From assembly GCA_023414875.1 (NCBI GenBank), contig JAEZMV010000017.1, positions 313,541-377,540 on the forward strand: a DNA stretch of 64,000 nucleotides. Direction: 5' to 3'. Under the pieces are notes generated by a model. The model ran no database searches, had not been told where the DNA came from, and saw only the letters and a program-made list of their open reading frames with translations. Within the stretch, counting starts at the first letter, position 1. Every line of letters starts with the position of its first letter. Source of the DNA: Bacillota bacterium. GTDB lineage: Bacteria > Bacillota > Clostridia > Lachnospirales > Lachnospiraceae. Below are positions 1-6,607 of the stretch, piece by piece. The translations under genes were made by a program, and so were the position numbers.

Positions 1-17
1 AATCATGAGGTGAAGTT

Positions 18-227
18 ATGGTACAGGATAAATTAGCACCTATAGAAGCGATGCAGATACATGAGATGTTAAATTTAAAAACAGTTAGTATGTCATCATC
101 AAAAATGATGGAGGGAGTGGTTTTTGATCAGGATTTGAAAGCACTTTTAGAAGAAGATGTTCAGCAATCCATTGCCGCAATTAAGAATTTACAAAGATTA
201 TTAGAGAAAGCCCCAAAGATAAGATGA
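18..227 (+). CDS. small spore-coat-associated protein, 69 aa
   Basis: Short protein whose APIEAMQIHEMLNLKT start matches the APNETMQLHELLTLKN start of the protein at 2061, so the two are paralogs. No signal peptide or membrane segment is visible; it looks helical. In clostridia, small proteins of this type sit directly beside CotF-like coat genes, as both copies do here, so a role in the spore coat is inferred from family and context. The start is ATG with GAGGTG six bases upstream. The ORF lies at the window edge, so more genes of the cluster may precede it. Confidence 0.7.
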   Translation: MVQDKLAPIEAMQIHEMLNLKTVSMSSSKMMEGVVFDQDLKALLEEDVQQSIAAIKNLQRLLEKAPKIR

Positions 228-270
228 TATAATAGTCTCGCTAAAAACATGCGAGCCATTAGAAGAATAG

Positions 271-363
271 CAAAGGCAGCCATGCTTCGTTAGTATGAAT
301 AGAATTCAACAAAGTTGAATTCTTAGTAAATATAATAATGAATTCCAGTGGAAATTCATTATT
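271..363. repeat. composite repeat: partial dispersed repeat A plus two palindromes
   Basis: Positions 271-300 match the right part of the element seen complete at 381-424 and 37151-37196. They are followed by two perfect hairpins, 302-322 (9-bp arms, GAATTCAAC) and 334-363 (11-bp arms). The copy at 37151 also continues into GAATTCAACAA, so the first palindrome arm belongs to the repeat unit. It has no coding potential and looks like a small non-autonomous intergenic element. Confidence 0.6.
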
Positions 364-380
364 ACATTTACGGGTTTCAT

Positions 381-424
381 ATGAAGCATTTGCGGCAAAG
401 GCAGCCATGCTTCGTTAGTGTGAA
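381..424. repeat. dispersed repeat A, copy 2
   Basis: A 44-bp unit starting ATGAAGCATTTGCGGCAAAG, nearly identical to 37151-37194 and, over its right two thirds, to 271-297. ATGAAGCA can pair with TGCTTCGT further on, giving a short stem. Just after it, 434-450 (GCAATTTTGTGCCCTGC) resembles 6536-6552 with two mismatches, another shared intergenic motif. Confidence 0.65.
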
Positions 425-501
425 GTTTACTCTGCAATTTTGTGCCCTGCGTGCATGAAACTAGAATATACATGTATAAGAATAAGGTTTTGAAGAAAGG
501 T

Positions 502-876
502 ATGAATATTAGGATGATTAAGGATTATTTAGAGATAAGGAATTCGGAGGGTATGCCAAAGCTGGTGGATGCTACTATGTCGACAGCATTTTTATTAAAT
601 ACGAAAAATGCAGTCAGAAACTGTGCAATAGCATTAACGGAGGCAGTGTCGCCGGAGGTCAGAACAGTATTACGAAATGAACTTAACAGTGCGCTTCGCA
701 TGCACGAGGCGATTACAAATATAATGATTAAAAAAGGATGGTTTCATCCGGTGAATTTAGAAAAGCAATTCCAAATGGATTTGGAATCTTCAACAACAGC
801 AATACAGATTGCCAGTATGGATCTTTTCCCCGGCGATACCAGCAGACGAGGTCTGTTTGCAACTCTGGAGAAGTAA
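502..876 (+). CDS. CotF-family spore coat protein, 124 aa
   Basis: The region from about residue 25 to 105 aligns well with the protein at 2322 (shared pattern K-x-AV-x-N-x-A-x-A-x-TE-x-x-SP and a GW/GY-rich segment before QF/QY-x-MDL). This is the layout of CotF-like coat proteins. The frame is open back to 442, but the first 20 codons overlap repeat-derived sequence, so I start at ATG 502; ATG 514 has better ribosome-site spacing and cannot be excluded. It ends 17 bases before the dehydrogenase gene and is probably co-transcribed with it. Likely mother-cell expressed during sporulation (inference). Confidence 0.7.
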   Translation: MNIRMIKDYLEIRNSEGMPKLVDATMSTAFLLNTKNAVRNCAIALTEAVSPEVRTVLRNELNSALRMHEAITNIMIKKGWFHPVNLEKQFQMDLESSTTAIQIASMDLFPGDTSRRGLFATLEK

Positions 877-893
877 GGTAGGGAGGAATATAT

Positions 894-2030
894 ATGAAGG
901 CTGTAACATTTCAAGGGATAAAACTTGTTGAAGTAAAGGAGGTACCTGATCCTATGCTTCAAAAACCGGATGATATCATTGTAAAGATAACAAGCACTGC
1001 CATCTGTGGCTCTGATCTGCACCTGATCCATGATATGGTACCGAATATAACGCAGGATTATATCATAGGCCATGAGCCAATGGGTATCGTGGAGGAAGTG
1101 GGACCGGAGGTTACAAGATTTAAAAAGGGAGACAGGGTCATTGTCCCTTTTAATGTCAGCTGCGGTGAATGTTATTACTGTACCCATGGACTTACCTGTA
1201 TGTGTGATAACTCGAACCCGAATGGGGAAGCAGGAGGCTTCTTTGGGTATACCGAAACCTTTGGCGGATATCCAGGTGGACAGGCTGAATATATGAGAGT
1301 ACCTTATGGTAACTTCACACCTTATAAAATTCCGGAGGATTGCGAGCTGGAGGATGAAAAGCTTGTGCTGATCTCAGATGCCGTATCAACCGCCTATTGG
1401 AGCGTTCTCAATGCAGGAGTAGAAAAAGGTAATACGGTTACGATACTTGGATGCGGTCCAGTCGGTCTATTAGCTCAAAAATTTGCCTGGCTTTTTGGAG
1501 CGGAAAGAGTAATAGCAGTCGATTATATCGATTACCGTCTGGAGCATGCAAAGAAGCATAATAAAGTGGAAGCAATCAATTTTGAACAACATCCGAATAC
1601 AGGTGAATATTTAAAAGAGATGACCCACGGCGGTGCGGATGTTGTTATTGACTGTGTCGGAATGGATGGAAAGATGACACCAATGGAGTTTGTTGGTTCC
1701 GGACTTAAGCTTCAGAGTGGCTCCCTAGGAGCTTTCGTAATGGCTACACAAGCGGTTCGAAAAGGTGGAATGATACAGGTGACCGGTGTTTACGGTGGAA
1801 GATATAATGCATTTCCTTTAGGGGATATCATGAATCGTAATGTGAATATCAGAACAGGTCAGGCCCCGGTCATTCCCCTTATGAATACACTTTATAACCT
1901 GATTGCACAGGGGAAATTTGATCCCTGTGATATCATTACTCATAGGCTTCCGCTGGAGCAGGCTTCTTTTGGATATGAGGCATTTGATACAAAGACTGAT
2001 CACTGTATCAAGGTTATTTTAAAACCTTAG
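894..2030 (+). CDS. zinc-dependent alcohol dehydrogenase (MDR family)
   Basis: A 378-aa medium-chain dehydrogenase. The GroES-like N-terminal half has the catalytic zinc ligands (Cys in CGSDLH near residue 38, His in GHEPMG near 60) and the structural zinc loop CGECYYCTHGLTCMC. The Rossmann half has GCGPVGLLAQ near 185-195 and an acidic residue after the second strand (AVD), suggesting NAD(H). Length and the long insert after the zinc loop resemble formaldehyde- or threonine-dehydrogenase-like members; substrate is not decidable. It has a strong GGGAGG ribosome site. It lies between two coat-gene pairs with 17- and 30-base gaps, so it is probably part of a sporulation operon. Confidence 0.85.
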   Translation: MKAVTFQGIKLVEVKEVPDPMLQKPDDIIVKITSTAICGSDLHLIHDMVPNITQDYIIGHEPMGIVEEVGPEVTRFKKGDRVIVPFNVSCGECYYCTHGLTCMCDNSNPNGEAGGFFGYTETFGGYPGGQAEYMRVPYGNFTPYKIPEDCELEDEKLVLISDAVSTAYWSVLNAGVEKGNTVTILGCGPVGLLAQKFAWLFGAERVIAVDYIDYRLEHAKKHNKVEAINFEQHPNTGEYLKEMTHGGADVVIDCVGMDGKMTPMEFVGSGLKLQSGSLGAFVMATQAVRKGGMIQVTGVYGGRYNAFPLGDIMNRNVNIRTGQAPVIPLMNTLYNLIAQGKFDPCDIITHRLPLEQASFGYEAFDTKTDHCIKVILKP

Positions 2031-2060
2031 CAGTATAAGAGGAAGAAAGGAGAGAATAGA

Positions 2061-2285
2061 ATGCAACAACAGGTATTAGCCCCAAATGAAACCATGCAGC
2101 TTCATGAACTGCTAACGTTAAAAAATCTAAGTCTAACTAAATTGGTTATGATGTCTCCTTTAGTGACCGATGATGAACTGAAGACTATATTGAAAAACAA
2201 TATTAATGTAACACAGCAGCATGTAAAGGAATTAAAAGGTTACCTGGAGCAGATAGTATCACCTGCTTCTGAGGGGGAACTGTAA
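2061..2285 (+). CDS. small spore-coat-associated protein, paralog, 74 aa
   Basis: Paralog of the protein at 18, sharing LAPNETMQLHELL-type N-terminal sequence and a C-terminal helix of similar spacing. It has a good AGGAGAG ribosome site. It lies 30 bases after the dehydrogenase and 36 bases before a CotF-like gene, reproducing the small-protein plus CotF order at the window start. Function is inferred from that pairing only. Confidence 0.7.
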   Translation: MQQQVLAPNETMQLHELLTLKNLSLTKLVMMSPLVTDDELKTILKNNINVTQQHVKELKGYLEQIVSPASEGEL

Positions 2286-2321
2286 TCGTAGACAGGCTTG
2301 TTTGAAAGAGGGAACGTGTGA

Positions 2322-2612
2322 ATGAATATTATTTTAGAGAAATTAACAGGGTTAAATAATATGGGTGATCAGGTGATTGCCACTGATTTTTTTATATCAA
2401 TGAAGAGCGCTGTGCAAAATTATGCCGTTGCGATTACAGAGATGATGTCACCGCAATTAAGGGCAACTTTGACCAGCCAACTGAATGATATGATAATCAC
2501 ATATGAAACCATCTCAGATTATATGATGAGCAAAGGGTATTATCAGGCCTATAATATGCAGGAGCAATATCGAATGGATTTAAAGACAACCGATACTGTG
2601 CTAGAGCTGTAG
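2322..2612 (+). CDS. CotF-family spore coat protein, 96 aa
   Basis: Homolog of the gene at 502: the block from MKSAVQNYAVAITEMMSP to QEQYRMDLKTTD aligns without gaps. It is shorter at both ends, lacking the longer N-terminus and C-terminal tail. It probably belongs to the spore coat layer in the mother cell. Last gene of the cluster, followed by an intrinsic terminator at 2675, so 894-2612 is likely one transcription unit. Confidence 0.7.
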   Translation: MNIILEKLTGLNNMGDQVIATDFFISMKSAVQNYAVAITEMMSPQLRATLTSQLNDMIITYETISDYMMSKGYYQAYNMQEQYRMDLKTTDTVLEL

Positions 2613-2674
2613 ATGTTACGAGATGATTTATGTGAAGATAATATTGATGTTTATAATTTTATATACGTCGAAGC

Positions 2675-2722
2675 AGGCTTTTGGTCTTAACTTACTTAGT
2701 TAATCATCCAAAAGCCTTTTTT
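2675..2722 (+). terminator. intrinsic terminator of the coat/dehydrogenase cluster
   Basis: Arms AGGCTTTTGG (2675-2684) and CCAAAAGCCT (2708-2717) pair over 10 bp and are followed by a T run. Confidence 0.8.
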
Positions 2723-2898
2723 ATGAACAGGGATCATTGACTTAAAATTTTAATATGGATATAATTGTATATAAGGTTTCCTAGGAATGATTGAATGCCT
2801 TTACATAGAAGTTTTTGCCTACAAAATACTTGGTTTAACTGCGTTTTAGTCAGGAGTGTATTTGTAATATAAATATTTAAGAAGGGAAGTTTTCTCTT

Positions 2899-3663
2899 AT
2901 GAGGATTGAGGAAATCGTATTAAATTATGGAACATATATTTATAATTATGCGTTAAAGTTATCCTGTCATCCTGAGGATGCCAAAGATCTTGCACAGGAG
3001 ACTTTTATTAAGGCTTGGAGTAAACAGGACCAGCTTAAGGAAGAGAAAGCGATGTTAAGATGGCTGCAAACCATATGCTATCATCTGTTTCTTATGAAAT
3101 TGAGGCAAAAGGACACCAAAAACCAGCTGTTATTTGATGATATCGAGGCCTTAGAAGCGGAGGGAACACTCCTTGTGGAGGTAATTCCAGGGCCTGAGGA
3201 TGAGGTTATCGTAGATGAGGTAATTAGAGACCTTCAAAATGGATGTTTTCTTGCTATGGTTAGAAAACTGACGTTAAACCAGAGAATTACTTTTTCATTA
3301 ATAGATATGTTTGGGATGAGAGTAGAAGAAGTGTCAGATTTGTTAGGGATCTCAGTATCTGCAACAAAAGGCTTGCTATATCGGGCACGTATGAGTATAG
3401 ATTCCTTTTTTGCTGACCACTGTAATTTAATACATGTAAGTAACACCTGCAGCTGCAAGGCGTGGATTAATTTTAATTTGAAACGCGATGAACTGCAGCA
3501 AAAAACTAAGAATCTAATAGCACATCTAGATTATAGAGATAAAAATTACTTATTTGATGAGTCGATCAGAAGAAAAGTTCAGGCACTTTATTCACATATG
3601 CCGGATAAAAAGCCCGGTGATAGATGGTATGAACAAGTAATAAATTCATTAAGTAGTGTTTAA
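2899..3663 (+). CDS. ECF-type RNA polymerase sigma factor with Cys-containing C-terminal extension
   Basis: A 254-aa sigma-70 family protein. Region 2 is residues about 7-75 (HPEDAKDLAQETFIKAW, then LRWLQTICYHLFL) and region 4 about 115-165 (helix-turn-helix GMRVEEVSDLLGISVSATKG). About 85 extra residues follow, beginning with CNLIHVSNTCSCKAW; a C-x-C motif at this place is known in a subset of ECF factors and may bind metal or sense redox state. No anti-sigma factor gene is adjacent, so control may lie in the extension (inference). ATG start with GAAGGGAAG nine bases upstream. Confidence 0.85.
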   Translation: MRIEEIVLNYGTYIYNYALKLSCHPEDAKDLAQETFIKAWSKQDQLKEEKAMLRWLQTICYHLFLMKLRQKDTKNQLLFDDIEALEAEGTLLVEVIPGPEDEVIVDEVIRDLQNGCFLAMVRKLTLNQRITFSLIDMFGMRVEEVSDLLGISVSATKGLLYRARMSIDSFFADHCNLIHVSNTCSCKAWINFNLKRDELQQKTKNLIAHLDYRDKNYLFDESIRRKVQALYSHMPDKKPGDRWYEQVINSLSSV

Positions 3664-3754
3664 TAAAGGTATTATTAAATAATAATAAAAAATTCATAAT
3701 TTAGCGTGACTTTACATTTTTTTATGCATCTATATAGATAGGAGGATAAAATAG

Positions 3755-4012
3755 ATGGGCGAATTGTCTTTGTTACCGAATATCGGGAAGGAAATTGAAA
3801 ATCAGCTGAAGCAGGTGGGTATCGAGACTTTAGAGCAGCTTAAAGAGGTGGGCAGTCAGCAAGCCTGGCTAAGAATTAAAGAGATAGATGAATCTGCCTG
3901 CATCAATCGGCTCTATTGTCTGGAAGGTGCTATTCAAAATATGAGAAAGAGCAACCTTGCACCGGAGAAAAAGGCTGAACTGAAAGAGTTCTATCATTAT
4001 TGGAAAGGATAA
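3755..4012 (+). CDS. TfoX C-terminal-domain protein
   Basis: An 85-aa protein made only of the TfoX/Sxy C-terminal domain: helix-hairpin-helix-like LPNIGKEIENQLKQVGI, then IDESACINRLYCLEGAIQN and a final Lys/Glu-rich helix with YHYWKG. In proteobacteria Sxy activates competence genes; stand-alone C-terminal domains in Firmicutes have no established role. Strong GGAGG ribosome site. It precedes the DUF3795 gene by 12 bases, so the two are probably co-expressed. Confidence 0.8.
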   Translation: MGELSLLPNIGKEIENQLKQVGIETLEQLKEVGSQQAWLRIKEIDESACINRLYCLEGAIQNMRKSNLAPEKKAELKEFYHYWKG

Positions 4013-4024
4013 AGGTGTAAAGTT

Positions 4025-4282
4025 ATGTTTGAGTCAAGATGCGGAGTTTGCTGCAATAGTTGTGAGAGGAAAGAGAAGGTTAATTGTACCGGATGTGTCA
4101 ATATGGCAAGACCATTTTGGGGAGGTGAATGTCAGGTAAAAGCCTGCTGTGAAAAAAGCGAATATAACCACTGTGGGGAATGTAGTAGCTTTCCTTGTAA
4201 TATGCTTACTGATATGGGGAAAGAATTTGGATACAGCCCAGAGCCTAGATTAGAGCAGTGCAGAAAGTGGTTATTGAATTAA
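4025..4282 (+). CDS. DUF3795 Cys-rich protein
   Basis: An 85-aa protein with cysteines in pairs: CGVCCNSCERK near the start, CTGC, CQVKACCEK, CGECSSFPC, and one more near the end (LEQCRKW). The pattern fits DUF3795, a presumed metal-binding family of unknown function common in anaerobes. No signal peptide, so cytoplasmic. Co-directional with and immediately downstream of the TfoX-like gene. Confidence 0.8.
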   Translation: MFESRCGVCCNSCERKEKVNCTGCVNMARPFWGGECQVKACCEKSEYNHCGECSSFPCNMLTDMGKEFGYSPEPRLEQCRKWLLN

Positions 4283-4382
4283 GAATAATATTATGATATG
4301 AAGATTTCGTGATATATAAGGATAAACCTTGCTTTTCAATAATTGCTATGATAGACTGTTTTTAATAATTTAAATTGTAATT

Positions 4383-4427
4383 GGGGCAGCCGACTTTTTC
4401 AGTAAGAAGGTAGTCCCCATTTTTATT
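4383..4427 (+). terminator. probable intrinsic terminator
   Basis: GGGG at 4383 pairs with CCCC at 4415-4418, with an inner GACT/AGTC and TTTTC/GAAGG stem, then ATTTTTATT. The stem has interruptions, so this is a moderate call. Confidence 0.5.
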
Positions 4428-4472
4428 CAATTCTTTAAAACCTATATATCAATTATATAAGCAGGAGATCGT

Positions 4473-5798
4473 ATGTTCACCAGAAAAGAACTGATTAAAT
4501 TAATAATTCCGTTAATAATTGAACAAATACTAGCCGTTACCGTAGGATTAGTTGATAGTATCATGGTATCAAAAGTAGGAGAGGCAGCTGTTTCCGGCGT
4601 ATCTTTAGTGGACTCAATCAATGTATTGCTCATTGGTCTCTTTGGAGCATTGGCTACCGGCGGTGCAGTTGTATCCGCCCAATTTCTTGGGAAAAAGGAG
4701 GATAAATCTGCTTGTATCGCAGGAGAACAGCTGATCGCTACTATTCTTGCCCTTTCATTTCTTGTTATGACTACCGCCTTCTTGTTCGGTAATCATGCAT
4801 TGGAACTTCTCTTCGGAAAAGTAAAACCAGAGGTTATGACATATGCCAGAACCTATTTCTTTTATTCTGCTATGTCATTTCCTTTTATTGCCATATATAA
4901 TGCATGTGCAGCACTGTTTCGATCAATGGGTAATTCCAAGGTTTCAATGATTATTTCATTGATTATGAATATCCTCCATGTATTAATGAATGCAATCTTT
5001 ATTTTTGGCTTTGAAATGGGTGTAGTTGGTGCAGCTATTTCATCCTTGATATCCAGAGCATTTGCTGCGATTATTATGTTTGTCTTGCTCAAGAATAAAA
5101 AGCATGTAATCCATATTGGCTCAATTACAAAATTTAGATTTAACATTTCAATGATAAAAAGGATTCTTAGATTTGGTGTACCAAATGGTATGGAGAACAG
5201 TGTGTTTCAGATTGGTAAAATACTTGTTCAGGGTATTACAGCTGGAATGGGAACCTCTGCTATCACTGCTAATTCGATTGCTAATACAGTCGGAACAATT
5301 GGTGTACTTCCGGGAACTGCGATCGGTTTGGCATTGATTACGGTTGTTGGCCGATGCGTGGGTGCCAGAGACTATGATGGAATAAGACATAATACATTCA
5401 AATTAATGAAATTTTCATATGTTGTTATGGCAATATTGAATTTGGTTTTAATATTCGCAATACCGTTAATTTTAAAGTCATATGATCTTACCGATGAAAC
5501 AGCAGAAACTGCTACAAGGCTAATGATTTACCACTGTATCCTGGCATCCTTGATTTGGCCGTTATCCTTTACACTTCCGAATGCGCTGAGAGCAGCAAAT
5601 GATGTGAAATTTACGATGTGGGTATCAATGATTTCTATGTGGATATGGAGAATTGGTTTTAGCTATGTACTAGCTATCAATTTTAATATGGGTGTTATGG
5701 GAGTCTGGGTCGCCATGACAATAGACTGGTTATTCCGTTCAATTTGCTTTGTGGTACGTTTCCTTAAGGGAAAGTACCGTAATCTATCGCTGATATAA
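4473..5798 (+). CDS. MATE family multidrug/cation efflux transporter
   Basis: A 441-aa integral membrane protein with about twelve hydrophobic segments in two similar halves. Features typical of MATE exporters include EQILAVTVGLVDSIMVSKVG near the start and CAALFRSMGNSKVSM after segment 4. These are Na+- or H+-driven exporters of organic cations or drugs; the substrate is unknown. ATG with AGGAGA seven bases upstream. Stands alone, with a terminator at 5814. Confidence 0.9.
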   Translation: MFTRKELIKLIIPLIIEQILAVTVGLVDSIMVSKVGEAAVSGVSLVDSINVLLIGLFGALATGGAVVSAQFLGKKEDKSACIAGEQLIATILALSFLVMTTAFLFGNHALELLFGKVKPEVMTYARTYFFYSAMSFPFIAIYNACAALFRSMGNSKVSMIISLIMNILHVLMNAIFIFGFEMGVVGAAISSLISRAFAAIIMFVLLKNKKHVIHIGSITKFRFNISMIKRILRFGVPNGMENSVFQIGKILVQGITAGMGTSAITANSIANTVGTIGVLPGTAIGLALITVVGRCVGARDYDGIRHNTFKLMKFSYVVMAILNLVLIFAIPLILKSYDLTDETAETATRLMIYHCILASLIWPLSFTLPNALRAANDVKFTMWVSMISMWIWRIGFSYVLAINFNMGVMGVWVAMTIDWLFRSICFVVRFLKGKYRNLSLI

Positions 5799-5813
5799 TT
5801 CCTAATACATATG

Positions 5814-5869
5814 GGTAAATGTAACTTGTAGAGTTTATATAGTGCTGCATGATTACATTTACCTTTTTT
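5814..5869 (+). terminator. intrinsic terminator after MATE gene
   Basis: GGTAAATGTAA (5814-5824) pairs with TTACATTTACC (5853-5863), then a run of six T. Confidence 0.8.
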
Positions 5870-5966
5870 GATTGATTAATAGGGAGAAATTGAAATGTAA
5901 AGGGGGTAGAATTTATTTTTTCAATCTACGATTGATTACAAGGTGAAAAAATATTTTTAATTAATA

Positions 5967-5995
5967 TTGCATTTTTGAAATTACCGGCATATAAT
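5967..5995 (+). promoter_or_regulatory. promoter of the ArsR/metal-ATPase unit
   Basis: TTGCAT at 5967-5972, a 17-bp spacer and a perfect TATAAT at 5990-5995. The transcription start should fall near 6002, at the edge of the operator. Confidence 0.75.
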
Positions 5996-6004
5996 ATTAT
6001 CAAA

Positions 6005-6026
6005 CAGTTGAACAATTACTCAACTG
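6005..6026. promoter_or_regulatory. probable ArsR/SmtB-type operator
   Basis: CAGTTGA (6005-6011) and TCAACTG (6020-6026) form a perfect 7-bp inverted repeat containing TGAAC-type half-sites as in ArsR/SmtB operators. It lies just after the -10 box, where a bound repressor would block initiation; a metal ion would release it. Function inferred from position and the downstream repressor gene. Confidence 0.65.
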
Positions 6027-6119
6027 AACAACTGATTGACAGGAACTATTATATACTTGCCTATCATCAAAATTGTTAATGTTTATTATGATATAAATAC
6101 ATTGAAAGGAAGAAAGATC

Positions 6120-6485
6120 ATGAAACAGGATAACAAATTAGCAATCTGTGACTGTGATGTCATACATGCAGAAGTTGTTGAGGAAGTAAGTCGTCATATG
6201 CCGGAGGATGAGAAGCTCTATGATCTCGCTGATTTCTTTAAGGTGTTTGGAGATAGCACAAGAATAAAGATTTTATGGGCTCTTGATCGTGAAGATATGT
6301 GTGTCTGCGATTTGGCAGTGCTTTTAAATATGACTAAATCAGCGATTTCACATCAGCTGAAAACCTTGCGTCAGGAAAAGCTAGTTAAATATCGCAGAGA
6401 GGGAAAAACAGCGATATATTCTCTTTTGGATGAACATGTAAAAAACATATTAGAGATTGGGCTGGAGCATATTGAGGAAAGGTAA
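6120..6485 (+). CDS. ArsR/SmtB-family metal-responsive repressor (CadC/CzrA-like)
   Basis: A 121-aa winged-helix protein. The domain is residues about 32-115: LADFFKVFGDSTRIKIL, then EDMCVCDLAVLLNMTKSAIS (recognition helix with SAISHQLKTLR) and the wing LVKYRREGKTAIYSL. The N-terminal CDCDVIH segment and the CVC in the DNA-binding region match the thiolate site of CadC-like sensors of Cd, Pb or Zn. The frame is open back to 6036, but ATG 6120 has a GAAAGGAAGAAAG ribosome site and fits family length; the upstream part covers the operator region. Lies directly upstream of the metal ATPase. Confidence 0.88.
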   Translation: MKQDNKLAICDCDVIHAEVVEEVSRHMPEDEKLYDLADFFKVFGDSTRIKILWALDREDMCVCDLAVLLNMTKSAISHQLKTLRQEKLVKYRREGKTAIYSLLDEHVKNILEIGLEHIEER

Positions 6486-6607
6486 TGCGCAAAAAGCAGC
6501 GCGGGAGGATAGTGTGAAAGATAAATCTTTCACACGCAAATTTGTGCTCTGCATAACTTGAAAACCAAAGGTTTTCATGTAGAAAGTTTGCAGGTTACGA
6601 GAAAGGC
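6486..6607. repeat. palindrome-rich spacer
   Basis: Between repressor and ATPase genes lie two hairpins without T runs: 6512-6535 (10-bp arms, GTGTGAAAGA) and 6559-6576 (GAAAACC/GGTTTTC). The piece 6536-6552 repeats the motif at 434-450. Looks like intergenic element debris inside an operon rather than a terminator. Confidence 0.5.

Noticed and set aside
744..1187. 147-aa - strand ORF overlapping the coat and dehydrogenase genes
   Set aside because: Antisense to two clear genes, no ribosome site, composition not protein-like.
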